A DNA stretch of 64,000 nt from Molanna angustata (Eukaryota > Arthropoda > Insecta > Trichoptera > Molannidae), in NCBI GenBank assembly GCA_963576475.1, contig OY754982.1, positions 18,646,217 through 18,710,216 of the forward strand. Reading direction: 5' to 3'. Both the position numbers and the translations under genes were made by a program. Shown here one piece after another: positions 23,460 to 35,300 of this stretch. Position 1 is the stretch's first letter. Every line of letters starts with the position of its first letter. The notes below the pieces were generated by a model. The model had not been told where the DNA came from. It searched no databases and was given only the letters and a program-made list of their open reading frames with translations.

Positions 23460-24284
23460 AAAAATTTTGTCAAAAGAAAAAACCACAGTAGTTTACAATG
23501 ATTGGATAATATGAACTGTCTGTCGGGGGGTTTACACCAACCAAAGTGCTTATAAATGGAAGGCGTGATTTATAAAAGTAATAAATATAAAAATGGTTAG
23601 TAAAAAAAAATCGCGTTCCATACTATAACTGACGTTTTAAAATAGCGATTTTCCACACTATGAAGGCCGTTATCACCTAAAGGTATCAGTACCTACTCAG
23701 GGTTCTTAATTATCCAACGGTTGTTACCTGCTGTGGAATTCTTACACAGAAAAAAAACAGCCTTTATGCTATGACGTAATTCTGGCAGTACCTGGCTCTT
23801 GGTTAATAAAAATAATAAAGAAAATATACACATGAGAATTCATAGCATAAATTTTATTCAATATACCTAAATATTAAAAAGCATTTACTGTGGGAATTTC
23901 AAAATAAATATTTACCGTAAAATAATTATTACTCCTGATTGATGGCAATAAAAATCTTTTATTATATACAAATTGCATCAGGAGAGTAAATAGGAGGAAT
24001 GATACGTCGAGTGTCGTAGAGCTCGACAAGCGAGAGAATGCGGGTGACAGTTTTATACTACATGGTTGCAAAGGCCAGGATGAGTGACACGCAATACGCT
24101 ACATAACGTCGAACATCAACTGAATTTATTGGTCAAATCAAATCAGAGTATATCCCTGTACTAAAATTGTTTTGTTCACAGGTGACGTCACGTTTGGCAA
24201 ACTCTACAAGAATCTTATAAGTCTCTTCGCATAAAATTTAACGCATAAGCAGGTGGATTTTGAAAAACACCATACCAACCTCTG
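23460..24284. other. Gene-free stretch
   Basis: AT-rich DNA with short frames only. Nothing recognisable apart from a run of CG dinucleotides near 24000-24060. Confidence 0.4.
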
Positions 24285-24440
24285 AGTTTGGATATTGTAG
24301 AAGAACCAGGAACTCGAGGCACCTATAGGTCTTACGACCTGTCATCGGCTGGTTCACGTGATCACTTTATGCGCTTGCGCAACGTTCACATATTATGACT
24401 TCTTAGTGAGTTCCCGTATTAATGTAATTTTTGAAAGTTT
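24285..24440 (-). mobile_element. MITE family F, partial copy
   Basis: It shares AGAAGAACCAGGAACTC, GACCTGTCAT and TGATCACTTTATGCGCTTGC with 23186-23459, in the opposite orientation. One terminal arm is missing. Confidence 0.7.
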
Positions 24441-24916
24441 TGTATATTTGAATAATGTGAAACAATTCATTTGGAAATAATGCATTACCACTATTGCCAT
24501 CTATGAAGTAACGCAGAAACCTTTTTTTGTAACGCCACCTATTTAGAAATTGGTTTAATTGTAAACAATGAAAGCAACAGTCCTTATAAATGAGGTGACA
24601 GTGTCTCGCACAGATGTCACTCCTGGGACCCTATTCTCCAATGTCGCCTATCGATGTCGTATGTGACATTTTATTACTTTCGCACGATTTCTAGAATATG
24701 CTATTCTTGAGTCTCACATGCGACATAGTCGAATGAAAATCATTCGAGATTTCGACGAGTGGTATAGGACCACTCGACATTCAATGTCGCATCAATGTCG
24801 CATGATTTTATCTGTCAAAAATAGCCGCCATATTACGATTGCCATTGACATAGTACATCAGTGAAGTGTGTTTAATCATTGTTTTTCCAATTTCGTGTTT
24901 TTTTTTGTAATAATAA

Positions 24917-26520
24917 TGGCTAGTTTCGACGAGTTGGTTATTCTGTCTATTGAACAATCACAATATTCACGGACGACGTAATAATTCCAAAATAGTGGAT
25001 GCATTCGCACAAAGCGATACGTCTTTCATAAAACACTTCCGCCTCAACAAAAAACTTACAAAGTCCCTTATCGAGGTTGTAACTCCTCATATGTGTTTGC
25101 CATCTCGAGCATCTGCATTAAGTGTCGAAACCAAGGTATGTTAATCATTTTTTACTAAACCAATATCTCTCTTATGGGTTTTTTTGTAGACTATCATGAA
25201 TGAGAAAGTCGAAAGTAAATACTATAAACTTTTGTATTCTTTACATGAACATTTTCGGCGTGAATCACTGGCTTAGAATAGTTCTTCCACTATTTTCATT
25301 GTTTGCAAGTGTCCCGTAAGAGCCGGGTAATGGATAACATCTCACATGATTCAGCAATGAGGTTCACCCATTCTGAATGTAGTCCCTTGTAAGGTGAAAT
25401 GAGACTGTGGGTGAAAAAACTATCTAACGCTTTAAACTATTGCTACACGAGCATTAGAATAATTTGTCGAACGTTCCATTTGTCTACAATTTTACAGAAA
25501 AAACATATTTTGATTTGAAGATCAAGATTTGACACATTTGGTAAATTTTGAAAAAAGTGGATTTGACGCTCATGGATTCATGTCTTAGCTGATGAAGTTC
25601 ATTGCGTTTTTATAAACCTACTACATATAATTAATTCATGATTTATATTTTTCAGGTTCTCACAGCCTTAAATTTTCTGGGAACAGGATCTTATCAGTTA
25701 CCTAGGTGGGAAGCAACATAAATAATAATATATCGCAATCTTCCGTCTCAAGATCTTTGACTGAATTTGTGGATGTACTAAATAAACCAGAAATTTTCAA
25801 TGCATGGGTTAAATTTCCAAGCACAATCCAAGAGTTAAGGAGTATAAGAAATAGGTAAACTATAGTATTGATTTACTTAAGGTGTGTTGTTGGATGTGTT
25901 GGGAAGTGTAGAATCCAAATGGAACAAATATATACTTCAGGTTCGATAATACATACCATCACGCCATATCCCTAGTGTGTAGTAACCAGCAGCATGCATT
26001 ACCTTCTCAAAGAATCATGACACACACCAACTTTGTCTCACAAAAGGCACTAGATTCAGAATGTGCGGTGAACCTCATTGCTGAACTATATGAGATGTTA
26101 TTTTGCCCGTTGAATTTTCAATTACATAATAATATGTTATGTGAAATGTTATTCAATAAAATAAATTACTTGTCTGTTACGGGATACCTGAAAAAAAAGT
26201 GTTAGTTGGGGAACTATTCTAAAGATTCCTCATAGTAACATTTTATAATACAACCAAAAAACAAAATATTTTTAAAAACATTATATAGATCTAAAAAACT
26301 TTTTGTTTCAGGTTTTATAGAAAGTACAATCTGCCAGGTATAATCGGATGCATCGATTGCACCCATGTTGCAATTGTACCGCCAGCAGGAAACAATTTAA
26401 ATTACCCTGAACATGTGTATGTAAACCGTCAGAGCTACCACTCCATTAACGTCCAACTAATTTGTGATGACTCTTTACAAATATTAAATGTTAATGCTTT
26501 GTTTCCTGGTAGTCTTTTTA
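24917..26520 (+). pseudogene. PIF/Harbinger DDE transposase remnant
   Basis: The start MASFDELVIL matches the usual Harbinger opening, but the frame shifts near 24960 before the GRRNNSK segment. Exon 1 ends at a GTATGT donor near 25135. Exon 2 (from about 25655) reads LNFLGTGSYQLP and, after a second shift at about 25707, continues with ISQSSVSRSLTEF, a signature of the family. Exon 3 (from about 26311) has GIIGCIDCTHV with the first catalytic Asp and stops being recognisable after NVNALFPGS, where HDS and the second Asp should follow. The remaining catalytic residues are lost. A 26-bp LINE tail motif (ACATACCATCACGCCAT) lies in the intron at 25948. Confidence 0.85.
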
Positions 26521-26992
26521 TAGCTAATAATTATTTTTTTACATAGATAATTAATTTAACAACTCATTTCTTGTATAAATTTGTCAAAATTATTATATAC
26601 CTTTCATTATGGAAAGGTGGTACATATATGAGTAAATAAAGTGTATTGCATTTACTACTGTTTATTATTCTACCTAAATTAAAATTGGAAGGAAAGAAAA
26701 AAAATATATATTCAGTGTGGTATAAGAAAACATTTATTACATTATATTGAATTAATAGAGATATATAAACAAAGTTAAATATTAAACGGGAGCATTTAGA
26801 AAACTTATTTGAGATACTTATAGAAATGTTACATATGAACAACATAAAAAAATTGTATTAATGACATATTATTACAGATTGTTACTGTAAATTAATAGGA
26901 ACTTTTATAAAATGTTATTTATAGAAATATAAAAACAAAGCTAAATACTTAAAAGGAACATTTATAAAATGCTGTATTAAAAGACATTTGTC

Positions 26993-27236
26993 AACAAAGT
27001 TTCTATATCTCGTCTAAAAGTATATATAAAATTCTTTATGTATCTATTAAAACCTTTTTGAAATGTTCCTACTAAGAACTTAACTTTTTTTATAAATCTC
27101 TGTTAATACGTTTTATAAATGTTCCTATTGAGTTTTTGGCTTTGTTTTTATATCTCTCTTAATACATTATAAAATGTTCCTATAAATTTACAGTAATAAT
27201 CTGTTAAGTTTCATTACGAGAATTTTTTTGTTCATA
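26993..27236 (+). repeat. Left flank repeat of the 83-bp array
   Basis: CTATATCTCGTCTAAAAGTA and AAGAACTTAACTTTTTTTAT blocks recur at 28475-28692, permuted in order, so the array is embedded in a larger tandem duplication. Inverted relatives occur at 26690-26960. Confidence 0.65.
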
Positions 27237-28475
27237 CAAGAAAATAGTTAATACATTTTGATCAAATTTTGTTTTGTAAATGAAGAGAAGCGTTAAGACA
27301 TGTCATATAGAAAATTACATACAAGAAAATAGTTAATATATTTTGATCAAATTTTGTTTTGTAAATGAAGAGAAGCGTTGACATATCATATAGAAAATTA
27401 CATACAAGAAAATAGTTAATATATTTTGATCAAATTTTGTTTTGTAAATGAAGAGAAGCGTTGACATATCATATAGAAAATTACATACAAGAAAATAGTT
27501 AATATATTTTGATCAAATTTTGTTTTGTAAATGAAGAGAAGCGTTGACATATCATATAGAAAATTACATACAAGAAAATAGTTAATATATTTTGATCAAA
27601 TTTTGTTTTGTAAATGAAGAGAAGCGTTGACATATCATATAGAAAATTACATACAAGAAAATAGTTAATATATTTTGATCAAATTTTGTTTTGTAAATGA
27701 AGAGAAGCGTTGACATATCATATAGAAAATTACATACAAGAAAATAGTTAATATATTTTGATCAAATTTTGTTTTGTAAATGAAGAGAAGCGTTGACATA
27801 TCATATAGAAAATTACATACAAGAAAATAGTTAATATATTTTGATCAAATTTTGTTTTGTAAATGAAGAGAAGCGTTGACATATCATATATAAAATTACA
27901 TACAAGAAAATAGTTAATATATTTTGATCAAATTTTGTTTTGTAAATGAAGAGAAGCGTTGACATATCATATAGAAAATTACATACAAGAAAATAGTTAA
28001 TATATTTTGATCAAATTTTGTTTTGTAAATGAAGAGAAGCGTTAAGACATGTCATATAGAAAATTACATACAAGAAAATAGTTAATATATTTTGATCAAA
28101 TTTTGTTTTGTAAATGAAGAGAAGCGTTGACATATCATATAGAAAATTACATACAAGAAAATAGTTAGTATATTTTGATCAAATTTTGTTTTGTAAATGA
28201 AGAGAAGCGTTGACATATCATATAGAAAATTACATACAAGAAAATAGTTAATATATTTTGATCAAATTTTGTTTTGTAAATGAAGAGAAGCGTTGACATA
28301 TCATATAGAAAATTACATACAAGAAAATAGTTAATATATTTTGATCAAATTTTGTTTTGTAAATGAAGAGAAGCGTTGACATATCATATAGAAAATTACA
28401 TACAAGAAAATAGTTAATATATTTTGATCAAATTTTGTTTTGTAAATGAAGAGAAGCGTTAGACATATCATATAG
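27230..28475. repeat. 83-bp minisatellite, about 15 units
   Basis: The unit contains CAAGAAAATAGTTAATATAT, TTTGATCAAATTTTG, TAAATGAAGAGAAGCG and CATATCATATAG. Units are almost identical. A variant with AAGACATG in place of GACATA occurs in the first unit (about 27295) and again about 750 bp later (about 28045), nine units apart, which suggests block duplication. A single-base variant AGTTAGTA appears near 28165. No coding potential. Confidence 0.95.
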
Positions 28476-28692
28476 AAAGAACTTAACTTTTTTTATAAAT
28501 CTCTTTTAATACGCTTTATAAATGTTCCTTTTGAGTTTTTGGCTTTGTTTTTATTATCTCTCTTAAAACATGTTCGTATAAATTTACAGTAATAATCTGT
28601 TAAGTTTCATTACAAGAATTTTTTTGTTCATATGAAACATTTCTATATCTCGACTAAAAGTATATATAACTTTCTTTATGTATCTCTATTAA
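28475..28692 (+). repeat. Right flank repeat of the 83-bp array
   Basis: Direct, diverged copy of the left flank: AAGAACTTAACTTTTTTTAT, GAGTTTTTGGCTTTGTTTTT and TTACAGTAATAATCTGTTAA blocks in the same order. Confidence 0.65.
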
Positions 28693-28730
28693 AACCTAAA
28701 TTTTTTCGAACAAATGAATCCGAAAGTTTT

Positions 28731-30129
28731 TCAATGGCAACAACATGTCTCTCCATCAATGCTAGTTTTTTTTTCATGTATGCTTCTTTGATCTCGATTT
28801 TTTTTTGCTAGCTCTACTAGATCTTCTTGCACGCCTCTTCTTCTGGGACGAGGCGTGGTTCTGCTATTGTGTGTTTCTTCAACTGGCGGTATAAGTATTT
28901 CTTCTGTTTCAATAAAAGAATCTTCTGTGTCATGATTACCTCCCTCCATAGAACTCTCATTGATATTTTCTCCTATTGTCAGGCATACCTCCGACTCTCT
29001 ACTTTCAGAATGGCCAACAACTATTATTGGAGTTAACATGTTAACAATGGCCTCTTCTGATTGGGTTAGCTGACTCCCTATGGATGGCCCGCCCCCAGTC
29101 CCTCTCCTCTCCCTCTGCACAGCTGCCTCTTTGGACTTGGCTTTTGACCAGAGACTTGTCTAGAAAGAATAAAACAATGATAATATTAATTATACAGTTC
29201 AACAAATCTTTATAATAAAAACACTTAAAGAATCTTATAAGTAAACACACATATTTTATACTTTAGGTTTGGACATAATAATACAGTTTAACAAATCTTT
29301 ATAATAATTTTAAGCACTGAAAGAATCTTATAAGAAAACACACATATTTTGTTCTATAGGTTTGGACATTTTAATGCATAAATGTTCAAACCAACTTTTT
29401 TAAAATTATTGAGACAAGCCCCCTGAGTCAAATTGTCAAGCACTGTTCGTAATCGCTGTTGTCTACAAAATAGAAAAATTTTCTACAACAGACGGCAAAT
29501 CCCATACAAAAAAAGGTTGGTTGTTTGGCACATGGAATTTGACTTAGCGCCAAGTATGTCAAATTAGGCTCTTATTATAAAGATATGATTTCAGTTTTCA
29601 TTGCTAAGCTTTCTAATTCCCAACCAAATTGAAATCAGCTGTTTACAGTTATTTCTAACTATATTACATGACATGTGGTTTCAAACTAGAACATTATTTT
29701 TAATCCTTTTACTTGTCAACACTAACAAATGTTTTTTATAGAAGTACATAATTTTGTTGATTTACTACGTAATTTCTTCTTAAAAACAAACAAACTATAT
29801 ATTCTACTGGTAAGGTTTTCATAAAAACTTGTTTTATAATTACAATAGTATAAAATTACATTTTTCTAATTTAATATAGCTGAAAACATTGTCAATCAAT
29901 TTATTTAAACGAAAGACTCAAAATCAAAAATACTGCTTACCTTCCGCCAATGTAACCAATCCTTGTTAGCGCCCGGAATTTGAATTAAGTTTTTCAGCTA
30001 TCTCCATCCACCGCATTTTAGCCGTATGCCTTGTGAAGGTATTGGAGAACTTCCCCGATAAAAGTTCTTTTTCTCCATTCATCAATTCCACCAACATGCT
30101 TTTTTGTGCATTCGAACAATAATTCATTT
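28731..30129 (-). pseudogene. Myb/SANT-like partner protein of Harbinger, frameshifted
   Basis: Exon 1 (about 29940-30129) encodes MNYCSNAQKSMLVELM and a SANT-type helix with RHTAKMRWMEIAEKLNS, then DWLHWRK up to a GTAAG donor. One extra A near 29985 puts a stop in the original frame before that last segment. Exon 2 (28731-29160) continues with WSKAKSKEAAVQRERRGTGG, the conserved block after the trihelix in NAIF1/Harbinger partner proteins, then an acidic tail ending in a basic helix. These partners bind the transposon ends and carry the transposase to the nucleus. The frameshift suggests a dead gene. Confidence 0.75.
29418..29565 (+). mobile_element. Small palindromic MITE, CCCCTGAGTCAAA ends, copy 1
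   Basis: It begins AAGCCCCCTGAGTCAAATTG and ends near GGAATTTGACTTAGCGCC; the middle has an AAAATTTTCTAC palindrome and GGCAAATCCCATAC. It is nested within the Harbinger element. An inverted relative lies at 30655-30805. Confidence 0.6.
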
Positions 30130-30654
30130 TCAAAACAATTCAAAATACACTTGTATTCGACTTTCGAGAGCGTCACAGCAATCAACACTATCAACAGCAA
30201 TGAACGAGGAACAAAATACAAAAATTTACCATAGATTTTTGACAACCATAGAAAAAATGACAAAATAATGCATAAAAAATATTTCAAACGCATCCTAAAT
30301 GCTATGTTGCCGCTACTTTCAAATGACATTTCAATGTCGAACGATTTTCAAGTCGAATGATTTCAAGAATAGACTTAATGTCCAACATACGACATTTCAT
30401 TCGACATTTTTTAGGCGACATAGGCGTATGCGACATTAATCATGCGAGATTGGAGAATAGACCCCCTGAACTGTGCCAGAAATATTATTTCATTTTTGGC
30501 TTGTTTACCTACTTGTACCAATGTGTATGTAACCAATCCAATGTTTGCGTATATAGTGCTCCAACTCATTAATACCTTCATGGCAACAACCCATAGTGGG
30601 TACTTTATAACCTTTGCTTTAATTATTATCATGCCTCTGAATCAAATTGGTAAT

Positions 30655-30805
30655 TATTACCAAGCGCTAATTTTTTTTTATGGGATTTTAAGTATGTTAT
30701 CCTTTGTAGAAAAAATTTCTACAAAAAATGTCAAATCCCATGCAAATAAAAATTAATGCTTGGCGATAATGAACAGCAATTTCGATTTGACTCAGGGGCT
30801 ATCTT
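30655..30805 (-). mobile_element. Small palindromic MITE, CCCCTGAGTCAAA ends, copy 2
   Basis: On the minus strand it starts ATAGCCCCTGAGTCAAATCG, carries GGGATTTGACATTTTTTGTA and the same AAATTTTTTCTAC palindrome. It lies just outside the Harbinger right end. Confidence 0.6.
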
Positions 30806-31366
30806 TCATACCTTCAAGTTTCTATCCTTGCCTTTAAATTTCATTTAGAGAACTTATAATATGATATAGATTTTTTTTATTTATTTCTTTATCACACCAT
30901 TTAAATAATCTTCATTAAAAATAGATAACTGCTGCCCAACTAGGTATACCTGTTCTAGGGCTAGCAGTGTACATTTTATTATATTTCACAGGAGTAACTA
31001 TTTGCATTTTTAAAAAGTATTTAAACAATATAAACTTAACTATTGTACACAAATTAAGAAAAAAAAAATGGAATTGTAGTCTTCGTGATATGTATACACA
31101 TAATATTGTAAATGTATTGTAATTTTTATTTGTTAATTGCACAAATAATCTGGAATAGTATTTCTTGGGAATACTGAACTGACAGAGCATAGATATGATC
31201 CGACAGTCATTTCTTTATTCAGTCACGCCTCAAATCAAATCAAATCAAGACAGCACAAAATTTATAAAACAATTAGGATTTTTTGCAAAAAGTAAATAAA
31301 AATAACAATTATATAAATTGTCTTTTTACACTACGATGTCGAACATTTGATGTATTTTGGCAGAGC
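30806..31366. other. Gene-free stretch
   Basis: AT-rich DNA with poly-T and poly-A runs. Nothing supportable. Confidence 0.4.
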
Positions 31367-31475
31367 GGTCAGCGCGCTGGATTAGTAATCCAGTGGTCGA
31401 GAGTTTGAATCATGTCACGACTAATTTCAGTTTGAATCATGTCACGACTAATTTCAGTTTGAATCATGTCACGAC
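31367..31475 (+). mobile_element. tRNA-derived SINE, family B, head fragment
   Basis: TTGGCAGAGCGGTCAGCGCG is an A-box-bearing tRNA head, followed by a GGTCGAGAGTTTGAATC B box. A 27-bp segment GTTTGAATCATGTCACGACT is repeated three times directly after it (31403-31475), a local amplification not seen in other copies. Confidence 0.7.
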
Positions 31476-31706
31476 TAATTTAGGGAATTGATATTTATTT
31501 ATTTATAATTTTTTGGAAGACTAACAGCTACAATCAGTGTTGCATTTAATATAATAATTTTACAGCCAATTAGAAGTCTCCGCTGATAGGCCATACAGTC
31601 ACTTGCAAGATATACAATATAACATAATGATATAATATGTTTCTGTAACAGATAAAGTTTTATTCTGCAACCGAGGTAAACATAATATTAAATAAGAGAA
31701 CATGTC

Positions 31707-31850
31707 CTATTCTGATTCGTCTAAATTTTAGTATATGAGAAATGTAAAAAAGTTGCTTGCATTTATATGGGACTCATTACGTCTCAGCGCGTATAAAATC
31801 CTTTTATCCATGGTCGCCCGTTGGTTACAGACGTTTTCGTACTCTGAAAT
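31707..31850 (+). repeat. Segment shared with the spacer of element E
   Basis: GGGACTCATTACGTC and TTTTATCCATGGTCGCCCG match 13680-13840 and 19340-19500 in the E spacers. It is an independent copy of a component of E, so the E spacer is itself a dispersed repeat. Confidence 0.65.
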
Positions 31851-31899
31851 GAATCAGAATATGACATATTCATTTGAGAATTTACTAGTTGACATAGAT

Positions 31900-32308
31900 G
31901 GGTGATGTTAGAGCGGTCAGCATGTTGGGTAGTAATCCAGTGGTCGTGAGTATGAATCCTGCCGTGTCCAATTTCGTTTACCTATAGCCCAAACATTTGC
32001 TTAATTTAGGGAATGTATCAGGATGTATATGTACTTTAACATTAACCGTTTTGGCATGTGAATTTTGCCCTAAACCACTATATATTGAGTCACTATGCGA
32101 CATGTTTCGGCAGCGCTGTCCTGCCATCGACCGGCTAGTTGAGACATTGCTGAATGACCAGTCTCAACTAGCTGGTCGATGGCAGGACAGTGCTGCCGAA
32201 ACATGTCGCATAGTGACTCAATATAGTGGTTTAGGGCAAAATTCACATGCCAAAACGGTTAATATGAACAACCACAAAATATCCGCCGAGTATTTAAACT
32301 ATACTTTA
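31900..32308 (+). repeat. 409-bp direct repeat, left of the RTE element
   Basis: Every base matches 35631-36039 at a constant offset of 3731, with no substitutions or indels seen. It contains a family-B SINE head (31904-32040) and a 223-bp hairpin (32041-32263). The pair brackets the RTE-like LINE exactly, so it behaves like an extremely long target-site duplication. Confidence 0.95.
32041..32263. repeat. Near-perfect hairpin, arms about 104 bp
   Basis: The left arm starts ATTAACCGTTTTGGCATGTG and the right arm ends with its complement; a 15-bp loop lies at 32146-32160. Only a 2-bp indel and two mismatches separate the arms. The open frame crossing it is a consequence of the palindrome and has no recognised domain. 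An identical copy is at 35772-35994. Confidence 0.9.
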
Positions 32309-32329
32309 TCATCATCATCATCATCATCA
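32309..32329 (-). repeat. (GAT)n tail of the RTE element
   Basis: Seven TCA units on the plus strand form the 3' terminus of the element and supply its stop codon. It joins the 409-bp repeat directly. Confidence 0.9.
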
Positions 32330-35300
32330 TCTGTGGCTCCACAACCCAGGTCGGGTCTTAGCCTCCTGCAGAGCCCGCCTCCATGACTGTCGATCCTGCG
32401 ACGCATTGCGCCAGTGATGGACGCCGATGCTGTTCGCATCCTTCACCACTCCGTCCAGCCATCGAAGCTTCGGCCTTCCAACTTTTCTTCGTCCCCCCGG
32501 TGCACCATTCATGATCCGTCTTGGAACGTCCTCCTCGCTCATTCTTTGGACGTGTCCAGCCCATCTGAGTCTACCAATTCTTATTTCTTTCAGTATGGTA
32601 GGCTCCTTGTACAGATCATACAATTCGTAGTTGTGCCTGATACGCCACTCTCCATTGTCACAAGTCGGGCCGTAGATCCTCCTCAGCACCTTCCTCTCAA
32701 AAATTTCCAGGGCTCTTTCATCAGATTTAGCGATTGCCCAACATTCTGATCCATATGAGAGTACTGGCCGAATTAGAGTCTTATAGAGGAGGACTTTCGT
32801 TTTTCTGGTGAGGTGACGAGACTTCATGTGCCTCTGCAACCCATAGTAGCACCGATTTGCGGACACTATTCGGCGTTTAATTTCAGTTGAGACATTGTTG
32901 TCACTTGTCACCATAGTACCGAGGTACACAAACTCGCTAGCAGTTTCGAATGTGTAATCGTCGACTCGCAAATCTGGCGGTTTTCGACGTTCATGCACTG
33001 GCATATACTTTGTCTTTCCCTCGTTTACCATCAACCCCATATTCCTTGCTGATGCAGCCAGGGCTTTAAATGCAATTTTTAAATCATTTTCCGAGCGTGC
33101 AATGATATCTATATCATCAGCGTAGGCAAGGAGTTGCACAGATTTATTGAAGATATGGCCACCAATTTGAATACCCGAGTCTCGGATGGCCTTTTCCAGT
33201 GCCAAGTTAAACAGTGTGCACGCAAGTGCGTCTCCCTGCCTCAGTCCGTTGAAAGTCTTCAGGGGTTCGGACATGTCCTGTTGTATTCTAACTCGACATT
33301 CGACGTTGGACATTGTGAGCTTCACTAGGTTTACTAGTTTCTTGGGGATATTAAACTCATCCATGGCTCTGTAGAGTTTTTCTCGGTTTACTGTGTCGTA
33401 AGCAGCCCTAAAGTCAACAAATAGATGGTATGTGTCAACGTTGAACTCTATAGTTTTTTCCAGTATCTGTCTCAGGCAGAAAATTTGGTCAGTTGTGGAC
33501 ATTCCCTTACGGAACCCAGTTTGATATTTTCCGATAATGCCATCCGAGTATTTCCCCAGTCTGTCACACAAAATATTTGACATGATCTTGTATGAGACAT
33601 TCAGCAGAGTAATGCCTCTGTAATTAGAGCATTTCATGGGATCTCCTTTTTTATGGAGAGGGCAAATTATTCCACAGTTCCATTCACTTGGCAGGGTTTC
33701 GGAGCACCAAACAGATTTTATTATATAATGTATGTGGATGTGGAGCTTCTCCCCGCCATATTTAATCAATTCCGCGGGAATATTGTCTGTTCCAGGTGAT
33801 TTATTATTATGCAGGCTTTTAATGGCACGCACCACCTCCTCTACTGTCGGTGGCGGCTCAGTATTGCTGGCATCATCGTTGTAGACATCCCTAGTACCCG
33901 TTAGGCTCTCACTCCCACTTACATTCAGAAGAGTGTCAAAATATTCCATCCATCTATTCAGAATTTGCTGTTTCTCACTCAGAATGTTTCCCTCACTATC
34001 GTGGCACATCGTAAGCCTGGGCTTGAACTCCTTTCTCTGTTGGTTGACCCTCTGGTAAAAGAGTCGGCTCTTGTTATGGGCGTTCGCTAGTTCAACTTCT
34101 CTGATCTGATTTTCAAGGAATACACGTTTTTTCTTTCTATGCAGTTTCTTTTCCTTCTTTCTCAGGTCCCTATATTCTAATACTGCCTGACGTGTATGGT
34201 GTCGCTGTTGCATTCTGAGGTATGCATCATTCTTTAAATTGGTCGCGTATTGGCATTCCGCATCAAACCACGTTTCTCGCGATTGTGCACGCCTTCTTCC
34301 CAGAATTTCATCAGCTGCGGTGGTAACCACAGATCTAACACAGTTCCAGTAGGAGTCAACATCATCCTGCTCTACATCTGTATTGATATCATCCAGCCTG
34401 GGGCCCATAGCCGCAGCAAACTGTTCTGCTGTTTCTTGTGACTTCAGGCGTTCTACATCAAATTTATTCGTGCGGGATCCCCTCTGTTTCATTACATTTG
34501 ATATTCTACTGCGCAGTCTGGAGATTACAAGGTAGTGATCAGAGTCAACATTTGCCCCACGATAAGATCGTATGCCTATTAGGTCAGATTTATGTCTACC
34601 ATCAATAAGAAAGTGGTCGATCTGATTTACATTTCTGCCATCCGGTGCCTTCCACGTTCCCTTGTGTATATCCTTTCTTGGGAAGAATGTGCTGCCCACT
34701 ATCATGTTATGAGACATTGCGAAATCGATCAGTTTTGTTCCATTGTCATTAGTTTCAGCATGCAGGCTGTGTTTTCCAACAGTTGCTCTATACACCATTT
34801 CTCTCCCTATTTTTGCGTTGAAATCCCCAAGTACTATTTTAACATCGTGACTGGGGCAATCCTGGTAAGCTTTTGAGAGCTTGGTGTAAAAAGTGTCTTT
34901 CTCAATATCACTCTTGTCTTCTGTGGGTGCGTGAGCGTTAATAATACTATAGTTAAAGAATTTTCCAGATATGCGGATGTGCGATATTCTATGATCAACT
35001 GCAGTAAATCCTATAACTTTCACTCTTTTAGAGACAACAAATCCTGTTCCGAATGTATGATCCTTCTTGTGGCAGCTGTAAAAGATGGTACAGTCACGCT
35101 TTTCAATTATTCCTTCTCCTATCCATCTAATCTCTTGAATTGCTACCACATCAGTTTTATATTTGGCAAGCTCATCTAAAAGAATTCTCAGCGTTCCAGC
35201 ACGATACAGAGACAGCACGTTCCAAGTTGCAAGTTTAAAATCGTTAGCCTTATTTCGTTTGCCGGGTCCTTTCCGAAGCTTAGCAGTGGTCCGAGGCTCT

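Larger units (their letters stand above)
24632..30469. mobile_element. Decayed two-gene PIF/Harbinger transposon
   Basis: The termini read GGGACCCTATTCTCCAATGT on the left and, on the opposite strand, GGGTCTATTCTCCAATCTCG on the right, with GTCGCATA/ATGTCGAA-type repeats extending inward about 100 bp. The flanks CCT on both sides could be a 3-bp target duplication, though the family usually prefers TWA. Inside are a plus-strand Harbinger transposase remnant and a convergent minus-strand Myb/SANT-like partner, the normal gene pair of this superfamily. Between them lies an 83-bp minisatellite and its flanking repeats. The transposase lacks its 3' part, so the element is dead. Confidence 0.85.

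Noticed and set aside
27230..28475. Regular repeat array reminiscent of a CRISPR
   Set aside because: The 83-bp units are contiguous and almost identical, with no unique spacers, no cas genes and a eukaryotic setting. It is a minisatellite.
31997..32386. Duplicated 129/163-aa frame (also 35728-36219)
   Set aside because: The frame crosses a palindromic hairpin and a SINE tail; the duplication comes from the 409-bp repeat, and the peptide has no recognised domain.
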